Origin: Blakeslea trispora
Taxonomy: Eukaryota; Mucoromycota; Mucoromycetes; Mucorales; Choanephoraceae
Reading direction: 5' to 3'
DNA: 38,901 bases
Assembly (NCBI GenBank): GCA_025331445.1
Contig: JAIWNE010000190.1
Location: 1-38,901 of the forward strand
Part shown: in pieces, positions 31,089 through 38,901 of the stretch
Numbering within the stretch: position 1 is the stretch's first letter
Layout of the letters: every line of letters starts with the position of its first letter
Made by a program: the position numbers and the translations under genes
The notes under the pieces: generated by a model
The model's database searches: none
The model's input: only the letters and a program-made list of their open reading frames with translations
What the model was told of the DNA's origin: nothing

Positions 31089-32325
31089 ATGAACAACAAC
31101 AACAACAGACAAGCAATTCCAATTGATACTCCCCCTCGTTTTGCACCTCGTGTGAACAACGAGACCCGCCAAAACAACACCATGTCATTGGAGTTGAACA
31201 AATTGAAGGCTCTATTCACGGATGCTCAAAAAAGTACCGAAGAGTTCAAGTTGGCTATCCAATAAGAAATGGCCAAGAAGGATGATCAAATCCGAGACAT
31301 GACCATGCAAATGCATGAAATGGCCTTCCAAATGCATACTATGCGGAAGGAAATGGATGGTATGAAGGCCATGGCCAAGAAGATGATGGCCGGTACTTCC
31401 ATCGGTCGTGCTCCAGGTAGAATTGCCAAGCATGCGATTAGAGTAAGTCTTAGACCTTTGAACTTTCGCTTCTTAGTGTACTAACATATGGTTTCAATGA
31501 CACAGAGAGCCATGAAGACAGCCGAGGTGAGAGCCTTGAGGGATACTCAGTGGAACATGGGCTCCAGCCTCATGAAAGATGAGGAGAACGCAAAGATTGT
31601 AAGCAGCATCGTTGCTCAACTGGCTGTTCACCCAAAGGTGGCAGAAGTTGCTGCCCAGTTGAAATGGGGACCTGTGCAAAAGCGCAAGTACTTGATGGAA
31701 GTTGTTCGTAGTCGGTTCAACAACCTGAAGAGAAAGAACGAAGATGAGAAGAAGCCTGAAGTAGAACAGGCACAAAAAAGAATGAGAGATAACGCAAGTT
31801 CTCGTAAATCATATGTAAGTAAATTGACACAAACAGAGAATGTGAGTTTGACAAGTACTAACCTTAATGCAAAAGGTTCTTCGCAAAAGAAGAATGGCCT
31901 TCTCGATGAACATCGATGACTGTGTTGAGAAGTTTGGTCCCCAGGATGAATGCGAGCGACTCCTGTGCAGCGACATGACATCCGATCAAGAAGATGTCAT
32001 TGAGAACAATGAGGAGATTACGGTGAGAAAAGCTCCCTCCTACAGAAGTACCAAGGTAGTTATACAGGACATTTTGACCCTAGTATATGGGAGTAGTTAG
32101 AACTAATATGGTATTATCTTGTAGTGTACTATGTTCTTCGATTACCTTGACGAATGCAGAAGAACGCAAAAGAAGAAGGGTCAATTCGGTTCTGCCAAGA
32201 AAAGCCGTATTGAAGTTGTTGATGTTGAAGCCCGCCTGCCTGTCAAGAAGCTTCCCTCTTGGGGTATTAAAGAGAATACCTTACAAGAACAGGATTCAGA
32301 TTCGTTTTTGGATCTTTTATTGTAA
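31089..32325 (+). pseudogene. Spliced coiled-coil, basic protein (TnpA-like accessory?) with one in-frame stop
   Basis: Exons 31089-31442, 31506-31814, 31876-32055 and 32125-32325; introns of 63, 61 and 69 nt with GTAAGT/GTAAGT/GTAGTT donors. The first two contain perfect TACTAAC branch sites. The model is 347 codons. It has an Asn/Gln-rich N-terminus (MNNNNNRQAIPIDTPPRF), a long Met-rich coiled coil (LNKLKALFTDAQ, MTMQMHEMAFQMHTMRKEMD), a helical middle (AQLAVHPKVAEVAAQLKWGP), a basic patch (RSRFNNLKRKNEDEKK) and a Lys/Arg-rich C-terminus. A TAA at 31263-31265 (codon 59) interrupts exon 1; Met at 31269 follows immediately and could restart a shorter protein. Coiled coil plus basic patches would suit a DNA-binding accessory such as TnpA, but this is inference; no domain was recognised. 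Its last exon overlaps the end of the minus-strand gene at 32181-33085. Confidence 0.6.
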
Positions 32326-33085
32326 ATAAAATTTTGTCGTCCTGTAAATATTTCATCGAATTTTCTTGGTAGATGCAAAGCTACTACTATGTTGGCAATG
32401 CCTGGATAATATAAATGCGAAGTAGAATGGATCTTGTGTACAGGAACTATACAAAAAAAGTCATCCTCTTCGAACTGATCAATAAATGGTTGCATGCTGT
32501 CATCTGTATAGGACTGTAAATCCTCTATCCCTTCTCTAGGAAGCTTGAACCATTGTGTGAAAGCAAAATAATGATCAAGTTTTTGAGGGGCTTCGCCATT
32601 TTCGTCTTCTAACAGAGGTGCATGCTTGAAAAAAAATCTAATTGCGCCAGTTCGTAACGTTGTTTCGTCTAGTATGGAGTCTATTTCAGTTCCTTTCTTT
32701 CGAAATACATTGACATAAACACCACTGTTACTGCCTGTCAGTTGAGATGAATAATTGTATCCTAAAAGGTCGATGGATTTAAATTTTTGCACATCGTTTG
32801 AAGACGTAAATCCCTCATATGCAAGTGTGTAATAATCCAAAAGACATGCATATTCATTCTCTGAAAGACGACTGTGTTTAGAAGACGCCCATCTGATGGA
32901 TCTGTAGCTTTCTGGAGGCATTTCTTCATATCCAAAAGGATCGCCGTTGATTGACGAGAATCCAACAAAATCACAAAACATAGATGCAGCTGCTTGCGCC
33001 TGTTGTTCTTCATCTAATTCAGTAATTCTCTGGTCATTGTCTGAGGCTGTAATACTGTTCATGTTGTTTGATGGGTTTTTAGGTT
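32181..33085 (-). CDS. Protein resembling the C-terminal module of tnp2-type transposases
   Basis: A frame of about 293 codons from ATG 33062-33060. An acceptor TTGGATTTCAG ends at 33,086 just upstream and the frame stays open to it, so an upstream exon is possible. Sequence features: acidic N-terminus, LSENEYACLLDYYTLAYEGF, SGVYVNVFRKKGTEIDS, AIRFFFKHAPLLEDENGE, HYFAFTQWFKLP and CIVPVHKIHSTSHLYYPG. The last pieces resemble the region that follows the catalytic domain in fungal tnp2-like transposases (an 'fffeH...aFv.W' and 'ilPvhrI' pattern). In the element at 5.8-8.6 kb a comparable module is part of the transposase polypeptide. Here it is 480 bp downstream of the transposase stop with no good donor between. 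The last 50 or so codons run antisense to exon 4 of the opposite gene, so the true end may be earlier. Confidence 0.55.
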
Positions 33086-33542
33086 CTGAAATCCAAAAAG
33101 TTTTGTTTTAAAAATAAAATCGGAAATGAGGAAAAGAGGAAAAAGAATTGTGTTTAAAACACTTGCTCATTTAACCACCTCTATCTGTAACTTATTTCAG
33201 TTCCGTCAATGGTGATACAAACCAAATATCTATTGCCTTTTGTAATGAGCGTCACTAACAGTAAGAAATTTGGAATGACTTGAATTCTGATAAAGATAAT
33301 AAACACAATCATACATGAAGTGCACATTAACATTATGGGTAACGATTACTTTTTTTAAGTACTAGGGATTCTTTTTTAAAAGACCCTTTTTTTTGTGTAC
33401 CAAAGAATTTATTTGAAAAAAAAAAGGATATACAAAGATGAGAGAAGAAAAAGCGGGTGTGGAAAAAAAATAAAAATAAAGGAAAAAAAAAGAAATCTAA
33501 AGAAAGAAAAGAAGGTCAGAAACAAGACAAAAAAAAAGGTAA

Positions 33543-35891
33543 TCAGTTGGAACTATTATGTGTAAGAAAATCAAAATCTTCAGAGAAGATGATTGACTGC
33601 ATTTTGTTCATGTAGGTTTTTTCGAGGCCTTGTCGGTGGTTGGTACGGATTCTTTTTACAAACATGTTGTTTCGTTCAAAATTGAACCCCCAGAAGCAAG
33701 AAACAGGACCCCACTTTCGCATTGAGTCGCGAAGATGCAACATGAAATGGAAGTTAGGGGTAACCAAGTCATGAGAGTATAACCTCTCGTACCCCACAGC
33801 AAAAGCAAGCAAATAGTTGTGAACAACCTCGATATCAGATGTAGCTATGCTATCACCTTCTAGAATTCTAAAAGCTTTGATGAGGTTCATCACCACAGCA
33901 TATTCATCTTCTCCAATTACTCCTTTTAGCACCAAAGAAGCAACACCAACCACAAAGTCCTTAAACTCCACTGCCTTGACATTGTGGAACCCATTGTCAC
34001 CGATCTTGTTGGAGAGAGGGCCGCAGGAGTGATCCGGATTGAAGATCATTTTCTTCATCTTCTGTTGGATGACTTCGTACGAAGTCAAGGGTATCATGGC
34101 TGAAATGCATCGTTTGGCAATGCCCAAGTACAAACAATGCATTGGTTCCAAGGCAACCAGATCGTAACTAAAGTAAGGTAATTCATTGAGGATAGAGTAC
34201 CTTGATCCAGTTGCCTTTTCTACTTCCTTTCTTCTTACACCAGAGGATGCTCTTAACCAATCCTCAGACTCTTGACGAGTAGCGTTGGGATCTTTTCTAG
34301 GCCAGCTGTCACAGTTCCAGTTACAGTAATTGTGTCTACTGACACCACCAGGAAGAGAAGGGAAAACAAGATCACACATGTGGCAAGCACGATGACCGTT
34401 GTAGGACAGGCTACCAATTAGTTTCTTTGTTGCTGGTAAATCGCAACTGATCAAAGAGATGGCTGCTCGGACCTTATTGTACACAACTTTGCCATCGAGC
34501 AAGGTGACTGGCATATCTACACCTCTCATCAACACCAAGAGCTCATTCACCAAAGGCCGAAGATAGTGGTTGATGGCAGTAGTGCTAGGCTCACTAGGGC
34601 CAGGGATCACACCAACCAAGATCATGTTTTTCTTTAAATCGCGGCCGTTCTTCTTTGGCAAGTTAAGTATGGACATGTAGATACAGCCCACACTGTAACT
34701 GTGCTCAAAGGGACTGAACCAATCGATGTTAAGAGCCAGTTGCAAGTTGTAGTTAGACTCATGGGCAAAGGGAACCGCATCAGTGGGCAAGGCCTTGAAA
34801 GTGTTGAACATGCTGGCATCTTGCAAGTCCAAATAGTAACCTTCCAGAGTGCGACGGTGTTTCCACTGGGCAAGTTGGTCAGCAAAACCTCGTCTTCTAA
34901 AGAATTTTTTGAGAGTAGCCTCGACAGAGCAGTAGGCATACTCCATCTGAACAGACAAAGTTGCAGGAACACGGTTGTTCAGCGCCAAGAGATTTCCAGT
35001 ACAGTAGAAGGAGGCATGTTTCGGGATGAATATGGCATTGGCCATGGGCTTGTCACAGATGACTGCACCATCCGTTTTTTCATGCAAAGCATGACACTTT
35101 GGACAAACAACATAAGCCTTGACACCCTCCGTACTACCATTGAGTAGAGCAGTACGATTCAAGAAGGTAGGCACACGCTTAGGGAAACGGAAGGAGTCGC
35201 CAGTTTCCTCCATGACTTGATTCAAGCATTCCATAACATACTCAGTGCCTTCGTGAGTGGTGTACTTGTTGTGAAGCTTGACAACCATAGCAAAGAGAAT
35301 CTTAGCTGCTGCTGAAGAAGGAACTTTGCCTATAATAGACATGATTTAAAAGAATTGTTTAGTTGAAATATCAAACAGGTTTATTTATTAAAATTTACTT
35401 GAAGCAAAAGTGTTGGCGAGTTGATCGACTTCGTCGATTTCAACAACTTCGGTAGTCACCTCCTCAGGCTCAAAAGCAGAGGTAGCAACTTCAGGCCATT
35501 CTTCATCTTCACCTGTGGCCATGATGCTGAAGTCCTCTTCCATGAATTCATCATCTACGTAGCAAAATAATTAGCATTGAGTTCCTCAGTTATTTGTTTT
35601 TTTTTATTACCATCAGCATCCATTAATTCGATGTCATTGTTGACATCTTGCTCAGACAAGCCAGCCATGTCAAAAAATTGCTCGTCTAAAAAACCAATAG
35701 CGTTACCATACATGTTGCATTTTTATTCCATAAAATGCTTTACCATTCATGGCAGCCCACTCATTGAAGGCAACGCCTCCAAACAAATTGTTTGCCTTGT
35801 GATACTGAACGGTATACTGAGGCAACCATCTTTCTTCGTCAGGAAAGTTGAGACATTCATCACAGTAACAGAGGAGAAGAGATTCAGACAT
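33543..35891 (-). CDS. tnp2-type CACTA transposase, four exons, intact
   Basis: Exons 35891-35744, 35685-35611, 35554-35399 and 35329-33543 give 721 residues; introns are 58, 56 and 69 nt. The methionine at 35340 lies inside the third intron and is not the start. The N-terminus carries CYCDEC and is acidic (EEWPEVATSAFEPEEV). Then come CPKCHALHEKTDGAVIC (zinc-binding), YYLDLQDASMFNTF, NIDWFSPFEHSY (the tnp2 'DgfsPf' block), MILVGVIPGPSEPS, NGHRACHMCDLVF (CxxC), LEPMHCLYLGIAKR (the 'DxMHnlxlG' block, with Glu where Asp is usual) and FERNNMFVKRIRTNHRQGLE. It would cut and paste the element by its CACT ends. No stop or frameshift was seen. It shares a 542-bp divergent intergenic region with the OTU gene. 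Confidence 0.85.
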
Positions 35892-36433
35892 AATTGATAT
35901 ATTTTTTTGTTAAATCTAGGTAAAAAGAGCATTCGATTAATCTGTCAACATATTATTATATACAGGTTTGAGATTTTCTTACTCAACAGGTACACAATTA
36001 CTATAATCGGCTATCTGATATCATCTGACAAGAACAATAAATTCATTATCAGACTTAATTATAACCCCTTTTGTCTTAAGTGCGCTAAACATCGCCTCAA
36101 ATCCATTTTTCTTCACACAATTCAACACATGCAATTTCCTCACCATTGTTGTATTCATTTGAGAGGAAACTTCATGTTGTTTGGCTAAAGGAGAATAATG
36201 TTTTGCTGATGAATACGTATCGCTGATCCCCAATTTTTTTAAAAAAAAAAGAAATCTGTTACACCCGCTTTTTTTCAAATTACTTTTTACATCTCACATA
36301 ATATCGTATCATCCACTTATTTTACCTCAGTTTGAATACGGTTTGTTGAGTCTGTATATGACCCTTGACTAAACAAAAGTTTTTATTTTATTTTACTTTA
36401 GTTATCTTTACGCGCAATCTCATTCACCTCAAC
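35892..36433. promoter_or_regulatory. Divergent promoter region between transposase and OTU-protease genes
   Basis: A 542-bp gap between two ATGs facing outward. It contains a T8A10 tract near 36,233-36,250, AT-rich boxes (TTATTATATACAG near 35,950; TGTATATGACC near 36,353) and a TATCTGATATCATCTGA partial palindrome near 36,012. Shared regulation of both genes is inferred from geometry only. A minus-strand frame at 36021-36278 has no features and is not called. Confidence 0.5.
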
Positions 36434-37326
36434 ATGCAACCCGAACTCTCAAACACATTCACTAAACACGATGTTGCTGACTACGTTCTCCAGAACATTC
36501 CCTGGACAGCTAAACATTTCATTGGGTTTAGACTCAAGACTGACCAGAAAGTATACGCCAAGTGCAAGATTCCCGGCTGTTGCTTTCAGGTCCACTACAA
36601 CAAGTCTACCAAGAAGGGGCTCTCTTGGATTCTCAGCAAGAAGCAAAACCCCCACAACCATCCCGAATTCCAGTCGATCAGCAAGCATAAAGCTGTCACC
36701 ACACTTTATGCTGCCAAAAAGCGTGTGGTTGTAAGTCCTTCTTCTGGATACTGTGGGTTCCACGCAATTGCGTATGGAATCTACCATGACAACACCAGAC
36801 ACATGCAGGTCAAAAAAGAAATGATGCTGACATTTGAAGAAAACTTGGAGACTTACAAGAAGATGAGGTATGTAGTAAAGTCAGCATATAATGGATATTC
36901 TGTTTAATAGAAAGAAATAGGTTTGACGTTGAAAAGGTAAGAAGCATTCTTTCTTTTGGACTGAACAACAACAATGCTTCCTGTCCTTCACCATTCTGGT
37001 ATAATGGCATCGAGTGCAGCCAGATTGTTGCTGACACCTATAAGATTGCTGTAACAATCATGGACAGCAACAAGGTCAACAAGCCAACTCTGATGGTGCC
37101 AATCTGTGGTGTCATTGAAGAAAGAAAGCCGATTGTTTTGCAACTCGAGGATTATCATTACAATCTTTTGATTGTAGAAGAGGATTGTGTATATCCACCC
37201 ATCAATCCGATGTACACAAAGCTTGAAATGAATATTAAAAAAATAGAAAAACAAATCAGAGAAACCATCAAAATACAATTTCAACGATTTATTAAAAAAA
37301 ATAAAGAAGTAATTGTTATCCAGTAA
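36434..37326 (+). CDS. Zinc-finger plus OTU-type cysteine protease, carried by the CACTA element
   Basis: Two exons, 36434-36867 and 36921-37326, with a 53-nt intron (GTATGT...AAATAG), give 279 residues. Residues 40-78 resemble a FAR1/FLYWCH/WRKY-GCM1-like finger: KCKIPGCCFQVHY with Cys44 and Cys49, and NPHNHPE with His74 and His76. Residues 100-234 match the OTU fold pattern: the nucleophile block SSGYCGFHAIAYGIY (Cys107), WYNGIECSQIVADTYKI, CGVIEERKPIVLQLEDYHYN (candidate catalytic His224) and LLIVEEDC. The canonical Asp three before the Cys is Ser. OTU enzymes remove ubiquitin-like modifiers. In plant MULE elements OTU/ULP proteases are known passengers. The C-terminus is Lys-rich. Start: the first true ATG; the frame upstream only extends to a TTG. 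No defects were seen. Confidence 0.75.
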
Positions 37327-37560
37327 TTATTCTGTACTCTTACATTACAGATTGATCATTCTATCACTTTACATTTAATACAAAACATTCAAGTTTAATT
37401 GTGTGAGCGAATACCTACTTAATATTCTAAATATTGGCCAAACGATCCATACAGTACATACTGTATTAACCTGACATGAGTTCACATCATTTATGATACA
37501 TCTTCTTTTCGCTTCTTTTTGATTTAAATAACAAGTGCTATCCTGAATATCATATTCAAT
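37327..37560. other. 3' flank of the OTU gene
   Basis: Non-coding AT-rich sequence with several ATTTAATAC-like words; no gene seen. Confidence 0.5.
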
Positions 37561-38265
37561 TTCAGAAAAAAAAGTTGCAAAAAAAAAAGGCCTCTTTAAA
37601 AGAATAAAAATGATCCTATGTCATAGAATAAAAAAAGTTGCAAAAAAAATATCTCCTTCAGAAAATAAAAAATCAGTGCTAGAAAAAAAGTTGCAAAAAA
37701 AAAATCATTAGGAGCCAGCTAATTCCTCGCAATAGATAAATCTCAGTGCCAGAAAAAAAAAAGTTGCAAAAAAAAAACCTTCAGAAAAATCGGGAAATCA
37801 AATTCGATCACTTTCAAAAATAAAAAATCAGTACTAGAAAAAAAAAGTTGCATTCATTAGGGACTGGCATTAGATAAATTTCAGTGCCAGAAAAAAAGTT
37901 GAAAAAAAAAAAAGCTTTGATAAGAGTCGGATAGTCAGTACCAGAAAAAAGTTGAAAAAAAAAAAAACCTTTCTTTCAAAAAAAAAAAAAAAGGTTACAA
38001 AAAAAAACATTCATTAGGAACCAGGTAGTCAAATTCTCTCTCTTTACAAAATAAAAAATCAGTGCTAGAGAAAAGTTGCAAAAAAAAAACCTCCAGCAAG
38101 AATCGGATTGTCAAATTCTATTTCTTTCGAAAAATAAAAAATCAGTGCCTGAAAAAAGGTTGCAAAAAAAAAGCTTTAATAAGAGTCGGATAGTCAGTAC
38201 CAGAAAAAAGTTGCAAAAAAAACCCCCCTCATTAAGAATCAACCAAAAAAAAAGTTGCTCAAAAT
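37561..38265. repeat. Degenerate A-rich tandem repeat array
   Basis: About twelve irregular units of roughly 40-85 bp. Each is built from CAGTGCCAGAAAAAA, AAGTTGCAAAAAAAA and a variable tail (CATTAGGAACCAG, AAGAGTCGGATAGTCAG, TTCAAAATAAAAAATCAG). The strand is extremely A-rich. It lies in the right third of the CACTA element. A Lys-rich open frame through it (38076-38390) is an effect of the repeat. Confidence 0.8.
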
Positions 38266-38790
38266 GGACACCTCGTATTGAAAGTATAATTAAGACAGAT
38301 TCGCTGCTTTTTCAGAAAAAAAATGAAAATAGTCAAAAGCTATTATTATTTTATGAAAGATTGTTTATCTATTACTTTTTGCTTTTCTGATCATTTTGAT
38401 ACCAAAAAAAGCGATGTTGAGGTACTTGGAAAGGTACATCTTCAATTTTATTGCAAATATGCCCTCTTGCATTCAAACAACGACAAGAAACATGTAACCT
38501 GGAAAGCAATCTCACTCAATTTACAGCCTATTCGACTTAGAAAAAAAAATAAAAAATAAATCCAAGTCATTTCAAGAAAAATGGCGGAAATCGAATTTTT
38601 AATAAAATGGTTAAAAAAGGCTGTAAACACAAAATCGTCAAGTTATGAAAGATTTTGTAAGGAATCACAACATCCAATTCAACAAACATAAAGTACATTT
38701 ATCCAAGAGTCATCCTAGAAAGTTTTATCCACAATGAACGTGTTTTCGTAGAGAAAATAAGATTTTTAAATTAAGCAGTAAAAAATCATC
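38266..38790. other. Right-arm non-coding sequence of the CACTA element
   Basis: AT-rich sequence between the A-rich array and the right subterminal repeats. Two short plus-strand frames (up to 78 codons) have no features, and no splice-supported gene was seen. Confidence 0.5.
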
Positions 38791-38837
38791 AGTCTCACCA
38801 CCGTCTCATCAACGTAAAAAAAATGTGGATGAGACGG
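38791..38837. promoter_or_regulatory. Right subterminal GATGAGACG inverted repeats
   Basis: AGTCTCACCACCGTCTCATC and GTGGATGAGACGG flank an A-rich centre; CCGTCTCATC and GATGAGACGG form a 10-bp inverted repeat. It mirrors the left array (29766-29945), including the neighbouring AAAAAAAATGTGGATGAGACG context. Confidence 0.75.
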
Positions 38838-38848
38838 CAGGCAATTTC

Positions 38849-38862
38849 AATTGATTGTAGTG
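38849..38862 (-). repeat. Right terminal inverted repeat of the CACTA element
   Basis: AATTGATTGTAGTG; its complement CACTACAATCAATT matches the left end except at positions 5 and 6. It is followed directly by the target duplication CTT. Confidence 0.85.
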
Positions 38863-38865
38863 CTT

Positions 38866-38901
38866 CACTCTAATCAATTTGGTGAGTATGAGATGTCGGT
38901 T
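38866..38901. mobile_element. Start of a second, identical CACTA copy (truncated by window end)
   Basis: The last 36 bases repeat 29730-29765 without a difference and in the same orientation, starting directly after the CTT duplication of the first element. Confidence 0.85.

Larger units (their letters stand above)
29730..38862. mobile_element. Complete CACTA (CMC/EnSpm-like) DNA transposon, 9,133 bp
   Basis: Left end CACTCTAATCAATT at 29730; right end AATTGATTGTAGTG finishing at 38862. Read outward-in, the two ends agree at 12 of 14 positions (CACTNNAATCAATT). The direct target duplication CTT flanks both sides (29727-29729 and 38863-38865); CACTA elements make 3-bp duplications. Arrays of GATGAGACG in both orientations lie just inside each end. 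The interior carries a tnp2-type transposase with introns and four other genes. It interrupts the gag of chromovirus Z. After the right CTT a second copy starts at 38866. The element looks structurally able to move; the transposase frame is open, although one accessory gene has a stop. Confidence 0.88.

Noticed and set aside
4126..31265. Many in-frame TAA/TAG codons (4126, 6.3 kb, 8980, 10.5-10.6 kb, 26474, 31263) suggested stop-codon reassignment.
   Set aside because: TGA, TAG and TAA all interrupt frames, frameshifts accompany them, some stops replace residues other than Gln, and they lie in transposon copies. Ordinary decay explains them better.
31494..31981. Minus-strand frames of 93 and 117 codons.
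   Set aside because: They are antisense shadows of exons 2-3 of the spliced plus-strand gene.
35330..35342. Methionine at 35340-35342 as the transposase start.
   Set aside because: It lies inside an intron (donor GTAAAT at 35398, acceptor TATTATAG at 35330). Upstream exons continue the frame to a better ATG at 35891.
37561..38265. A CRISPR-like array.
   Set aside because: Units are irregular, A-rich and diverged, without constant repeats or unique spacers, in eukaryotic DNA.

Overview
The window looks like transposon-dense chromosomal DNA from a fungus, most likely an early-diverging one (Mucoromycota-like). The reasons are AT-rich sequence, short GT-AG introns of about 50-80 nt with CTAAC/TACTAAC-type branch sequences, chromodomain-bearing Ty3-type retrotransposons, tnp2-type (CACTA) transposases and a Helitron. 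No housekeeping gene, tRNA or rRNA was recognised. The organism call is inference from composition and family content only.

Layout. 1-2.6 kb: a decayed Helitron Rep/helicase gene on the minus strand, running off the left edge. 3.4-4.7 kb: the integrase-chromodomain end of a Ty3 chromovirus on the plus strand. 5.3-5.7 kb: a 383-bp solo LTR with a 5-bp target duplication. 5.8-8.6 kb: a five-exon tnp2-type transposase pseudogene on the minus strand. 8.65-14.1 kb: Ty3 pieces on the minus strand in the order RT-RH-INT-chromodomain / short LTR-like segment and primer-binding-like site / gag-protease. This is a circularly permuted order. A second copy of the 383-bp solo LTR sits inside its gag with a perfect target duplication. 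14.4-16.3 kb: a truncated L1-type LINE on the minus strand. 16.3-21.5 kb: mostly non-coding, with a degenerate LRR-like fragment, strong strand asymmetry and a GGGCC-rich hairpin pair. 21.5-22.9 kb: a 425-bp solo LTR of a second family, split by a 985-bp element with 15-bp inverted ends. 24.4-24.9 kb: a small coiled-coil protein gene. 25.0-29.7 kb: a chromovirus on the minus strand with its 3' LTR, 3' polypurine tract and a candidate central polypurine tract. Its gag is cut at 29,727 by the next element.

29,730-38,862 is the highlight: a structurally complete 9,133-bp CACTA (CMC/EnSpm-like) DNA transposon. It has imperfect CACT...AGTG inverted ends, a CTT target duplication on both sides, and subterminal GATGAGACG arrays at both ends. 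It carries a spliced tnp2-type transposase of about 721 aa, a divergently transcribed zinc-finger/OTU-type cysteine-protease gene, a spliced coiled-coil (TnpA-like?) gene with one in-frame stop, a small gene resembling a transposase C-terminal module, and a previously hidden five-exon gene for a small hydrophobic protein. Immediately after the right-hand CTT, the first 36 bp of a second identical copy begin, so two such elements are joined head to tail.

How the parts may work together is inference. The transposase would cut at the CACT ends, a DNA-binding accessory protein could bind the GATGAGACG repeats (as TnpA does in En/Spm), and the OTU and membrane proteins would be cargo or modulators. 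Most other genes here carry stops or frameshifts and are dead copies. The two 383-bp solo LTRs, which differ by one base as far as I could see, and the clean CACTA ends point to recent activity.
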